Below the pieces are notes generated by a model, which was not told where the DNA came from, searched no databases, and saw only the letters and a program-made list of their open reading frames with translations. The position numbers were made by a program, and so were the translations under genes. This document shows, piece by piece, positions 37,038 to 43,674 of a stretch of DNA of 64,000 bases. Within the stretch, counting starts at the first letter, position 1; the number at the start of each line of letters is the position of its first letter. Origin of the DNA: Inhella inkyongensis (GTDB lineage: Bacteria > Pseudomonadota > Gammaproteobacteria > Burkholderiales > Burkholderiaceae_C); the NCBI RefSeq assembly GCF_005952805.1, contig NZ_CP040709.1, positions 930,001 through 994,000 on the forward strand, given 5' to 3'.

Positions 37038-38528
37038 TCAGTGCGAAGTCCCTTCGCTGCGGGTGATCTTGTTGAACAGGTTGTACTTGCCCACGGGCTT
37101 GCTCATGGGCAGGCGCTTGACTTCCTTGAAGGTGGCGGCGTCGAACACCACCAGGGCGCCGTCCATCTCCCACACGCTGGCCAGGGCGAAGCGGCCATCC
37201 TTGGTGAACTCGATGTGCGCCAGGGTCTTGCCGGGCTCGCGCACCTCGGCCACCACCTCCAACGTGCGCTTGTCGATGATGGAGAGGCGGTCCTTGGCCT
37301 TGGGCGCCATCATCGAATCGACCCAGGCATAGGGCGTTTTTTCATGGCTGCGCATGAAGAAACCCGGGCCGGGGGTGGGGATGGTCTTGACGGTCTGCCA
37401 GCTGCCGAGGTCGATGACGTCGATGGCACCGTCCTTGAGGTTGGGGCTGGCCAGTACGCGACGGCCTTGGTAGTCGAAGGTGATGCCCGAGCCCAGGTGC
37501 GGCATGCCGGCGATCGGCAGGTTGGCGACCTTGCGGCCGGCGTCCAGGTCGACCACCTGCGCGCGCGCCTCACCATTGCCCTGCGGCCGACTGGCGCCCA
37601 GCGCGTGGCGGTAGGCGGGGTCGAAGAAGAAGTCGTCCAGCGGCTCTTCCAGCGCGATGCGGCGCGGCGCAGCGAGCTTCTTGCCCGAATAGGAGATCTC
37701 CCAGAGTTCGGGTAGATCCTTGAGCGCGACGACAAAGCTCTGGCGCGGCGCGGCGTCGTAGGCGGCCGAGACGCGTGAACTCTCGACGCCGGCGCGGGTG
37801 GCGTGGCTTTGCACCAGCTTCAGATCACTGTCGAACAGCACGATGTTGTGCGGCAGGTAGTTGGCGGCGATGACCCAGCGACCATCGCTGCTGACGGCCA
37901 CATTGCGCATGTTCAGCCCGGCGCGCACCTCGGCCACGAGCTTGAGGTTCCACAGGTCGTATTTGCTGATCCAGCCGTCGCGCGAGCCAAAGAACACGAA
38001 GCGCCCGTCGGGGCTGAACTTCGGGCCGCCGTGCAGCGCGTAGCGCGTGGGGAAGCGGTGGATGGGCTCGAAGCGGTCGCCATCCACCAGGCTGACATGG
38101 TGGTCGCCCCCCTCAACGACGACGAAGAGGTTCATCGGGTCGGCGCTCCACACCGGCTTGTGCGGCAGCTTTCGGGCGTCGGCATGTTGGATGCGCGAGG
38201 CCTGGATGTCCACTTCGCTCCAGCTCGGCGTGGGGCGCACGGGTTCATAGATCAGCTTGGAAAGCGCTTCGATATCGGCCGGTTGCAGCTGCTCTTTGAA
38301 GGCTGGCATCTGCGTGGCGGCGCGGCCCTCGGCGATGGTCTTGCGCGCCTCGGCCGGCCGCAGCCGCGCCAGCGACTCCGGCAACAAGGCCGGCCCCATG
38401 CCCCCGGTGCGCTGCGCGCCGTGGCAGCTGGCGCAGTGCTGTTGGTAGAGCTTGTGGGCATCGATGGCGGTCTCGGCCAGTGCGCTCAGGCTGAGGGTGG
38501 AGAGGGCGAGGGCGAGTAGGCGCTTCAT
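37038..38528 (-). CDS. nirN: NirN, dihydro-heme d1 dehydrogenase (c-type cytochrome with d1-type domain)
   Basis: A 496-aa periplasmic protein. Signal peptide LLALALSTLSLSALA, then a c-type heme site CASCHG and an eight-bladed d1-type propeller. The segment RYALHGGPKFSPDGRFVFFGSRDGWI matches NirN rather than NirS, where the corresponding region is different. NirN is known to finish heme d1 synthesis by introducing the last double bond. ATG 38528 (MKRLLALAL) is preferred over an upstream GTG-type frame. A 337-bp gap separates it from nirJ, and it may have its own promoter. Confidence 0.88.
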   Translation of the reverse strand: MKRLLALALSTLSLSALAETAIDAHKLYQQHCASCHGAQRTGGMGPALLPESLARLRPAEARKTIAEGRAATQMPAFKEQLQPADIEALSKLIYEPVRPTPSWSEVDIQASRIQHADARKLPHKPVWSADPMNLFVVVEGGDHHVSLVDGDRFEPIHRFPTRYALHGGPKFSPDGRFVFFGSRDGWISKYDLWNLKLVAEVRAGLNMRNVAVSSDGRWVIAANYLPHNIVLFDSDLKLVQSHATRAGVESSRVSAAYDAAPRQSFVVALKDLPELWEISYSGKKLAAPRRIALEEPLDDFFFDPAYRHALGASRPQGNGEARAQVVDLDAGRKVANLPIAGMPHLGSGITFDYQGRRVLASPNLKDGAIDVIDLGSWQTVKTIPTPGPGFFMRSHEKTPYAWVDSMMAPKAKDRLSIIDKRTLEVVAEVREPGKTLAHIEFTKDGRFALASVWEMDGALVVFDAATFKEVKRLPMSKPVGKYNLFNKITRSEGTSH

Positions 38529-38570
38529 GACGAGTAATCCATTCAATCCGTTGCAGTTCTCAGTGCGTCT

Positions 38571-38679
38571 CCATCAGGTCGGTGGGGTGCCGCATGAAGT
38601 GAAGTAAAGGATGAGATGACGGCCGCGAGGCCGGCATCGGGGGACATGAACGGAATGCGGTACCCCACTGGCCTGATGG
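38571..38679 (+). ncRNA. Candidate structured RNA element, copy 1
   Basis: A 109-nt fold. Stem P1 is 24 bp (38571-38594 with 38656-38679), fully paired with three G:U wobbles. An inner strand at 38599-38614 (GTGAAGTAAAGGATGA) lies opposite 38639-38654 (GGGGGACATGAACGGA). P2 is a stem at 38615-38624 with 38629-38638, closed by a GCGA tetraloop and containing one A.G mismatch. All three wobbles are legal on the plus strand only. A second copy in the opposite orientation shares the core but not the stems. It points away from nirN on the plus strand. Confidence 0.7.
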
Positions 38680-38724
38680 GCTCGGTGATCGCGTGCAAAC
38701 GGGCTTTCCCACACTGAGCGGGCG

Positions 38725-38825
38725 CTGCGGGCACAGGGTGGGTGTCTCCGTTCATGTCCCCCGACCTGGGCTCGCGCCCAGGCCTCCTCCTTGACTTCAC
38801 TGCGACACCCACCCTGCACCCGCAG
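38725..38825 (-). ncRNA. Candidate structured RNA element, copy 2 (facing copy 1)
   Basis: A 101-nt fold on the minus strand, in the sense of nirJ, beginning 41 nt after its stop. P1 is 22 bp (38825-38804 with 38746-38725) with two adjacent wobbles, legal only on this strand. The inner strands are GTGAAGTCAAGGAGGA (38800-38785) and GGGGGACATGAACGGA (38762-38747). P2 is 9 bp (38784-38776 with 38771-38763) with a GCGA loop. The stems differ in sequence from copy 1 at nearly every position yet pair perfectly. The AAGGAGGA stretch could bind 16S rRNA. Confidence 0.7.
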
Positions 38826-38865
38826 TTCGGGGTACCGAGTGGCTCGAAGTGGTGTGGAGGCCATG

Positions 38866-40038
38866 TCAAGCCACTTCGCTCACGAACCCAATTTCTTCAT
38901 CCGTGAGATAGCACCCGGGATCCGAAGCCCAGGCGTCCCCTGTGGTTTGTTGCGCCCGCACGCGGGTGTTGCCGCCGCAGATGGACAAGTGCGCGCAGTC
39001 GCCGCAACGGCCGTGCACGGCGCGCGGCTGCTGCTTCAGGCCGGCCATCAGTGGCTCGGTGGTGTCGCTCCAGATTTCGGAGAAGGGGCGCTCGCGCACG
39101 CTGCCGAGTTTGTGATGCCACCACATGGTGTCAGGGTGGACGATGCCTTCGTTGTCGATGTTGGCCACATAGAGCCCGCTGGCATTGCCGCCCCAGGCTT
39201 GCAGGCGCTGTCTCACGTCCTCCACCCAGCGGGGTGCACGCTGCGCCAGCCACTGCAGCAGGAAGGGGCCATCGGCGTCGTTGTTGCCGGTGACGTATTC
39301 GCGCTCACTGCCGGCTTGCGCGTCGGCCCAGGCGGCGTCGAAGAGCTGCTCCATGGCCTCGCGCGTGGCCACGAAGTGCGCGTCCTTGGCGCGGTGGATG
39401 TTGCCGCGGCCGGCGTAGTTCAGGTGCGAGAAGTAGAACTTCTGCGCCCCCTCGTCCTTCATCAGCCGCAGCAGGGCCGGTAGCTGGTCGGCGTTCATCG
39501 CCGTCATCGTGTAGCGCAGGCCCACCTTCACGCCGCGCTGCTGCAGATGGCGCACGGCCGCCAGGCTGGCGTCAAACGCGCCTTCCTTGCGGCGGAAGCG
39601 ATCGTGCACGGCGGCTATGCCGTCCAGGCTGATGCCCACGTAGTTGAAATCGGCGGCGGCGATGCGATCCGCCATGGCGGCGTCGATCAGCGTGCCATTG
39701 GTGGAGAGGCCGACATAGAAGTTCATCGCCTTGGCGCGTGCGGCGATGTCGAAGAGGTCCGCACGCAGCAGGGGCTCGCCGCCACTCAAGATGAGCACCG
39801 GCACGCGGAAGGCCTTGAGGTCGTCCATCACGGTGCAGACCTCGGCGTAATTCAGTTCGTTCGGGTAGTCGTGGTCGGCCGAGAGCGCGTAGCAATGCTT
39901 GCAGGTCAGGTTGCAGCGCCGCACCAGATTCCAGATCACCACCGGCCCGGGCGGGCTTCCATGACGCTTCGGGTGCGGGTAGACGCCGGTGCGCTCGGCC
40001 TCGACCACTTCACGCAGGTACTGGCTGATTCGAAACAT
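38866..40038 (-). CDS. nirJ: NirJ, radical SAM heme d1 biosynthesis enzyme
   Basis: A 390-aa radical SAM protein that replaces two propionate side chains of 12,18-didecarboxysiroheme with oxo groups. The radical SAM 4Fe-4S ligands are CNLTCKHC (about 43-50). The C-terminal SPASM-like region has further cysteines in CGDCAHLSICGGNTR and DPGCYLTDEE. ATG 40038 begins MFRISQYLREVV, the conserved N-terminus of NirJ, 2 nt after the nirH stop. Its strand has a downstream region with the structured element. Confidence 0.95.
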   Translation of the reverse strand: MFRISQYLREVVEAERTGVYPHPKRHGSPPGPVVIWNLVRRCNLTCKHCYALSADHDYPNELNYAEVCTVMDDLKAFRVPVLILSGGEPLLRADLFDIAARAKAMNFYVGLSTNGTLIDAAMADRIAAADFNYVGISLDGIAAVHDRFRRKEGAFDASLAAVRHLQQRGVKVGLRYTMTAMNADQLPALLRLMKDEGAQKFYFSHLNYAGRGNIHRAKDAHFVATREAMEQLFDAAWADAQAGSEREYVTGNNDADGPFLLQWLAQRAPRWVEDVRQRLQAWGGNASGLYVANIDNEGIVHPDTMWWHHKLGSVRERPFSEIWSDTTEPLMAGLKQQPRAVHGRCGDCAHLSICGGNTRVRAQQTTGDAWASDPGCYLTDEEIGFVSEVA

Positions 40039-40040
40039 GA

Positions 40041-40517
40041 TTAGTCGTCCTTCAGTCGCAGGCCGGTCTTCTTCAGAATGGCGCTGGAATACAGCACGTC
40101 GTCGGCGCGGCAGGCCTTTCCTAGCAGCGCGCGCAGCTCGATGCGTTGGGCTTCCACCTCGGCGCGGCTGCGCCCGTGCAGCATGGCGAACAGGTTGTAG
40201 GGCCAGCCCGGGGCGCGCGGCCGTTCGTAGCAATGGCTGACGCCGGGCAGGGCGCCGATGCGCGGGCCCAGTTCGGGGAGTGCCGCGTCGTCGATGTCCC
40301 ACACCGTCATGCCATTGGCTTTGAAGCCCAGGCGGTAGTGGTTGGGCACGGCGCCGATGCGGCGCACCAGGCCGCGCGTCAGCATGTCGGCGAAGCTGCG
40401 TTGTACGTCGGCCGCGCTGCAGCCCAGTTGTTCGGCCACGACTTCGTAGGGGCGTGCTACCAGCGGCAGGCCGCCTTGCGTGGCTTGGATCAGGCGGCGT
40501 TCGAACTCAGTCAGCAC
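40041..40517 (-). CDS. nirH: NirH-type Lrp-like siroheme decarboxylase subunit
   Basis: A 158-aa AsnC/Lrp-fold protein that serves as a subunit of siroheme decarboxylase. It has an N-terminal winged helix (PYEVVAEQLGCSAADVQRSFADMLTRGLV) and a C-terminal RAM-like domain (GVSHCYERPRAPGWPYNLFAMLHGRSRAEV, with a WPYN motif and the catalytic-region His). GTG 40517 is the start since GGAG lies 7 nt upstream and it overlaps the previous stop by 11 nt. The exact H/G labels come from order and similarity to the canonical nirDLGH set. Confidence 0.85.
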   Translation of the reverse strand: MLTEFERRLIQATQGGLPLVARPYEVVAEQLGCSAADVQRSFADMLTRGLVRRIGAVPNHYRLGFKANGMTVWDIDDAALPELGPRIGALPGVSHCYERPRAPGWPYNLFAMLHGRSRAEVEAQRIELRALLGKACRADDVLYSSAILKKTGLRLKDD

Positions 40518-40983
40518 AGGCCTGCTCCAGTGGCAGCTTGAGTTCGACAAAGAACTCGCGCAACTTGGGAAAGCGGTAGACGGCGAGGCCCGTCTCGATC
40601 TCGATGGCCGCCATGCAGGCCTCGGCTTGCTGGGGGCTGCTGGCCCCCACCACGAACCACTGGTTGAGCAGCGGGTGCTCGCGGCGATAGTTGTGTGCCA
40701 CCTCGGGGTGGGCGTTCACCTGGGCGGTCACTTCGGCATAGCGGGCTTCGGGCACCGCCAGCGCGGCCAGCACGAACTGGCCCCCCGCGCGCTCAATCTG
40801 GAACAGCGGGCCGAAACGCGTCAGCCAACCTTGCTCCAGCAGGCGCTGCAGGCGCGCGATGACCTCGCTCTCGCTCAAGCCCAGCTGGGCGCCCACCTCG
40901 GCATAGGGGTGGTCGCTGAGCGGAAAGCCGCCATGCAGATGCGCCATCAGGCGCAGGTCCGTGGCGCCGGGAAATTCAGCCAT
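40507..40983 (-). CDS. nirG: NirG-type Lrp-like siroheme decarboxylase subunit
   Basis: A 158-aa AsnC/Lrp-like protein. ATG 40983 begins MAEFPGATDLRLMAHLHGGF; the winged helix PYAEVGAQLGLSESEVIARLQRLLEQGWLTRFG follows, with a C-terminal domain (VAHNYRREHPLLNQWFVVGASS) typical of NirD/G-type subunits: the NxWFV form, not the WPYN form of NirL/H. It overlaps the nirDL gene by 8 nt and nirH by 11 nt, so the three are translationally coupled. Confidence 0.85.
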   Translation of the reverse strand: MAEFPGATDLRLMAHLHGGFPLSDHPYAEVGAQLGLSESEVIARLQRLLEQGWLTRFGPLFQIERAGGQFVLAALAVPEARYAEVTAQVNAHPEVAHNYRREHPLLNQWFVVGASSPQQAEACMAAIEIETGLAVYRFPKLREFFVELKLPLEQACAD

Positions 40984-41956
40984 GCGGAGCCTCGGCGCTG
41001 AAGTAGCGCCCGCCCTGCTGCTTGAAGCGGCGGCGGCTGAACAGCAGCTTGTGCGGCAGGCCGTCCAGGCCGGCGGCATGGCGCGCGCTGTCCACGGCGG
41101 CCTGCACTTCGGCGCGTTCACGGCCGTGCACCATGGCGTAGAGGTTGTAGGGCCAGTCGGCGGCGCGCTCGCGCCGGTAGGCCAGGGTCACGCCGGTCTG
41201 CGCGGCCAGGCGCTGGCCCAGCGCGTCCACCTGCTCGTCGGGCGCATCGAACACCGCCATGGCGTTTTGGTCAAAGCCCAGCTCGTGGTGGCGCACGATC
41301 ACGCCCAGGCGTTTGAGGGTGCCCTCCATCTGCCACTGCTGCAGCTGATTCAGCACGCTCGCCAATGGGCGCCCGGTGCGGATGGCGGCCAGGTCGTAGG
41401 GCCGGTGCACCAGGGGCAGGCCGTCCTCCAGCCAGGCGGCCAGCGCGCGGTCGCGCCCCAGCACCGGGGGCGCCTTGCGGCTGCAGCCGCCGCGGGGCGC
41501 CAGGCGTTGCTGCAGGTCAAAGCCCAGATCGATCCGGTAGGGGCGACGCATGGGCAGGCGCAGGCAGCACAGTCCCAACTCGGCGTCCAGGGTGTCCAAC
41601 TGGGTTTGCAGGCTGGGAGCGTCGGCGCCGGTGATCACGAACCAAAGGTTGTAGCGATCCTCGCGCTCGTAGTTGTGGTTGACGCCGGGCAGGGCATTCA
41701 CGCGCTGGGCGGCGGCCTCCAGTTGCTCGGGCGGCAAGGCGTAAGCGCACAGCAGGGCTGCGCCGCCCACGCCCGGAGCCCAGACGCCGCCGATGCGGCT
41801 GAAGGCGCCCGCGGCCTGCAGACGCGCCAGACGGGCCAGCACCTCGTCGGCACTCAAGCCCAGGGTGGCGGCCAGGGCATCGAAGGGCCGGGCGACCAGC
41901 GGGAAGTCGCGCTGCCAGTCGTTCAGCAGGCGCTGATCCAGGGCGGAGAGATTCAT
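40976..41956 (-). CDS. nirDL: NirD-NirL fusion, siroheme decarboxylase
   Basis: A 326-aa protein with two Lrp-like modules in tandem. The first (about 1-160) has FDALAATLGLSADEVLARL and VNHNYEREDRYNLWFVITG, a NirD-type module; the second (about 170-320) has DLAAIRTGRPLASVLNQL and AYRRERAADWPYNLYAMVHG, the WPYN form of NirL. So nirD and nirL, often separate genes, are fused here. ATG 41956 starts MNLSALDQRLLNDWQRDF. Together with NirG/NirH it should make 12,18-didecarboxysiroheme from siroheme. Confidence 0.88.
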   Translation of the reverse strand: MNLSALDQRLLNDWQRDFPLVARPFDALAATLGLSADEVLARLARLQAAGAFSRIGGVWAPGVGGAALLCAYALPPEQLEAAAQRVNALPGVNHNYEREDRYNLWFVITGADAPSLQTQLDTLDAELGLCCLRLPMRRPYRIDLGFDLQQRLAPRGGCSRKAPPVLGRDRALAAWLEDGLPLVHRPYDLAAIRTGRPLASVLNQLQQWQMEGTLKRLGVIVRHHELGFDQNAMAVFDAPDEQVDALGQRLAAQTGVTLAYRRERAADWPYNLYAMVHGRERAEVQAAVDSARHAAGLDGLPHKLLFSRRRFKQQGGRYFSAEAPHG

Positions 41957-41964
41957 AGTCCGAG

Positions 41965-43191
41965 TCAAAGGCCCAAACGCGCTGCGCGCGCACTCATGAA
42001 GATGCCGCTGGGCGCGGGCAGGTCGAGGCTGGCCAGGGTCTTGAAGCTGGCGGTGTCCACCACCTGAACCTTGTTGTCGTCGCGGCAGCTGATCCACACC
42101 GCCTCGCCGCGCGGCGTGAACTCCAGGTGCAGCACGGCCCGGCCCGGCTCGAAGCTGTGGATGACGCGCCGGCTGGGCACGTCGATGACCTGCACCTTGT
42201 GATAGTCGGGCAGGGCGAAGTTCACCCAGACCTGGCGACCGTCGGGGCGCGCCATCACGAACACCGGCTGGCCGGCCACGGGAATGCGGGCCACTTCCTG
42301 CCAGCTCTGGGCGTCGGCCACTAACACCTCATGGCGGCCGATGGCCGGCAGCCAGGCTGTGCCGCCGGCCAGGGCCCAGCCGCGCAGATGCGGCATCTTG
42401 TAGACCGGCAGCGGCTGCTCGCCGCGGCCGTAGCCGCCCAGGATGCGGCGCACCTCGGGGCGTTCGGCCCACAGGTCGATTAAAGCCAGGCCGTCCTCGC
42501 CGAACAGGCCGGCGATGTAGTGCCGGCCATTGGGGCTGACCAGGGCGTCGTAGGGCTGGCGGCCGATGCCGTCGAAGCGCTGCACCTGGGGGCGATCCGG
42601 GTCGCTCAGATCGGCGATGCAGATGGCGTCGGCGTCGAACAGCGAATAGATGAAGCGTTGGCCGGGCAGATCGGCCAGGCCCACCACGCGGCTGCGCTGG
42701 CCGTTGGCACCCAGCGCGGGAATGTCGGCGCGCAGGGCCAGGGTCTCGGCATCGAAGACCTTGATGCCGCCGGGTTGGTAGTTCTGCGCCACCACCAGCC
42801 GGCCGTCCTGCGAGATGGCGCCGCCGATGGAGTTGCCGGCCTGCATCACACGCGCCTCGATGCGTTGCGTCAGCAGATTGACGCGGGTGAGCCCCCCATC
42901 GCGGCCGAAGACGAAGGCGCGCGCGCCGTCGCGGGCATAGACCGCGGCGGCGTGCGAGAGGTCCCCCAGCCCTTTGATGATGCCCAGCACACGGCGCTGG
43001 CTGCTGTCGATGACGGCCACCTCGCCGCTGGCGCGCAGGATGACCAGGCCGAGGTCGCCGCTGCCGCGGGGGGCGAACTGGGGTGTGGGTGGGGCCGTTT
43101 TGCAGCCCACCAGGGCGGGAAGAAGCGCGGGCAATAAGGTCGGCAGTAGCGTGGCACTGCCCTGTTGCAGCAGTTGACGGCGGGTGCTCAT
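41965..43191 (-). CDS. nirF: NirF, heme d1 biosynthesis lipoprotein
   Basis: A 408-aa beta-propeller protein required for heme d1 formation. N-terminus LLPTLLPALLPALVGCKTAP is a lipoprotein signal, so it sits in the periplasm facing membrane. The d1-domain-like propeller follows, with VLHLEFTPRGEAVWISCRDDNKVQVVD near the end and repeated blade patterns, such as LRASGEVAVIDSSQRRVL. It overlaps nirC by 4 nt (ATGA) and is 8 nt before nirDL. Its exact catalytic step is debated; a direct interaction with NirN and NirS is reported for the family. Confidence 0.9.
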   Translation of the reverse strand: MSTRRQLLQQGSATLLPTLLPALLPALVGCKTAPPTPQFAPRGSGDLGLVILRASGEVAVIDSSQRRVLGIIKGLGDLSHAAAVYARDGARAFVFGRDGGLTRVNLLTQRIEARVMQAGNSIGGAISQDGRLVVAQNYQPGGIKVFDAETLALRADIPALGANGQRSRVVGLADLPGQRFIYSLFDADAICIADLSDPDRPQVQRFDGIGRQPYDALVSPNGRHYIAGLFGEDGLALIDLWAERPEVRRILGGYGRGEQPLPVYKMPHLRGWALAGGTAWLPAIGRHEVLVADAQSWQEVARIPVAGQPVFVMARPDGRQVWVNFALPDYHKVQVIDVPSRRVIHSFEPGRAVLHLEFTPRGEAVWISCRDDNKVQVVDTASFKTLASLDLPAPSGIFMSARAARLGL

Positions 43192-43523
43192 GGCTTGACC
43201 TTGGCTGGGGGTTCTTCGGGGGCGCCGGCGCGCAGCAGGCGGGCCATCCAGGCCGCCTCGTCTTCCGTCATCAGGCCGCGCCAGCCCGGCATGGGGGTGC
43301 CTGGGCGACCGTAAAAAATGGTGGCGGCCATGGATTCCAGCGGGCGCTCGGCCAGGGCCTCCCGCGTCAGCGCCGGCCCCAGGCCGCCGGTGAGCTTCAT
43401 GCCGTGGCAGCTGCCGCAGTCCTGGCGCAGCATGCGGATGAGTTGCTGCTGGCGGGCCGGCGCCGGTTCCTGGGCCCAGGCCGGCAGCGCGATCAGCAGC
43501 AGAAGAGTCGGGGCGAGGCGCAT
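43188..43523 (-). CDS. nirC: NirC-type periplasmic c-type cytochrome
   Basis: A small c-type cytochrome of about 111 aa with a signal peptide (APTLLLLIALPAWAQ), a single heme site CGSCHG and the axial Met probably in TPMPGWRGLM. NirC-type cytochromes (cytochrome c55X) supply electrons for nitrite reductase or d1 maturation. ATG 43523 is chosen because the signal peptide starts there. It is the first gene of the nir run and should carry the promoter; two FNR-like boxes lie upstream. Confidence 0.88.
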   Translation of the reverse strand: MRLAPTLLLLIALPAWAQEPAPARQQQLIRMLRQDCGSCHGMKLTGGLGPALTREALAERPLESMAATIFYGRPGTPMPGWRGLMTEDEAAWMARLLRAGAPEEPPAKVKP

Positions 43524-43556
43524 GCCTGCATGTTCAAAGTCGGGCCCCTGACCGGC

Positions 43557-43572
43557 CTTGAACTGCTTCAAG
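43557..43572. promoter_or_regulatory. Palindromic FNR-family-like box, proximal to nirC
   Basis: CTTGAACTGCTTCAAG is a perfect 6-4-6 inverted repeat. Its inner part TTGAA-N4-TTCAA matches the FNR/DNR consensus TTGAT-N4-ATCAA at 8 of 10 positions. It is centred about 41 bp before the nirC start codon. Confidence 0.5.
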
Positions 43573-43597
43573 AAGCGCGACAAACGCCGGGCGCGCA

Positions 43598-43611
43598 TTG
43601 ATGAAGGTCAA
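43598..43611. promoter_or_regulatory. FNR/DNR-like box upstream of nirC
   Basis: TTGATGAAGGTCAA matches TTGAT-N4-ATCAA at 9 of 10 positions. It lies exactly 40 bp upstream, centre to centre, of the proximal palindrome, near four helical turns. Its distance to nirC (centre about 81 bp before the start) is compatible with a class II FNR-type promoter. The divergent gene at 43675 lies on its other side. Confidence 0.6.
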
Positions 43612-43674
43612 AGCAGGCAGCCGGCCCAGGCGGCGTAAGCTGCGGGCGCCGCGCGTGTCAGGGAGGGGAGTGCC

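Noticed and set aside
37038..38528. Alternative call as nitrite reductase NirS
   Set aside because: Length (496 aa) and the ALHGGPKFSPDGRF segment fit NirN; NirS is longer and has a different propeller sequence at this position.
38543..38869. Minus-strand frames containing MNGDTHPV and similar, in the nirJ-nirN gap
   Set aside because: The ATG AAC GGA codons are part of the conserved core in both element copies, but the following sequences pair in the stems and differ completely; the covariation points to RNA, not protein.
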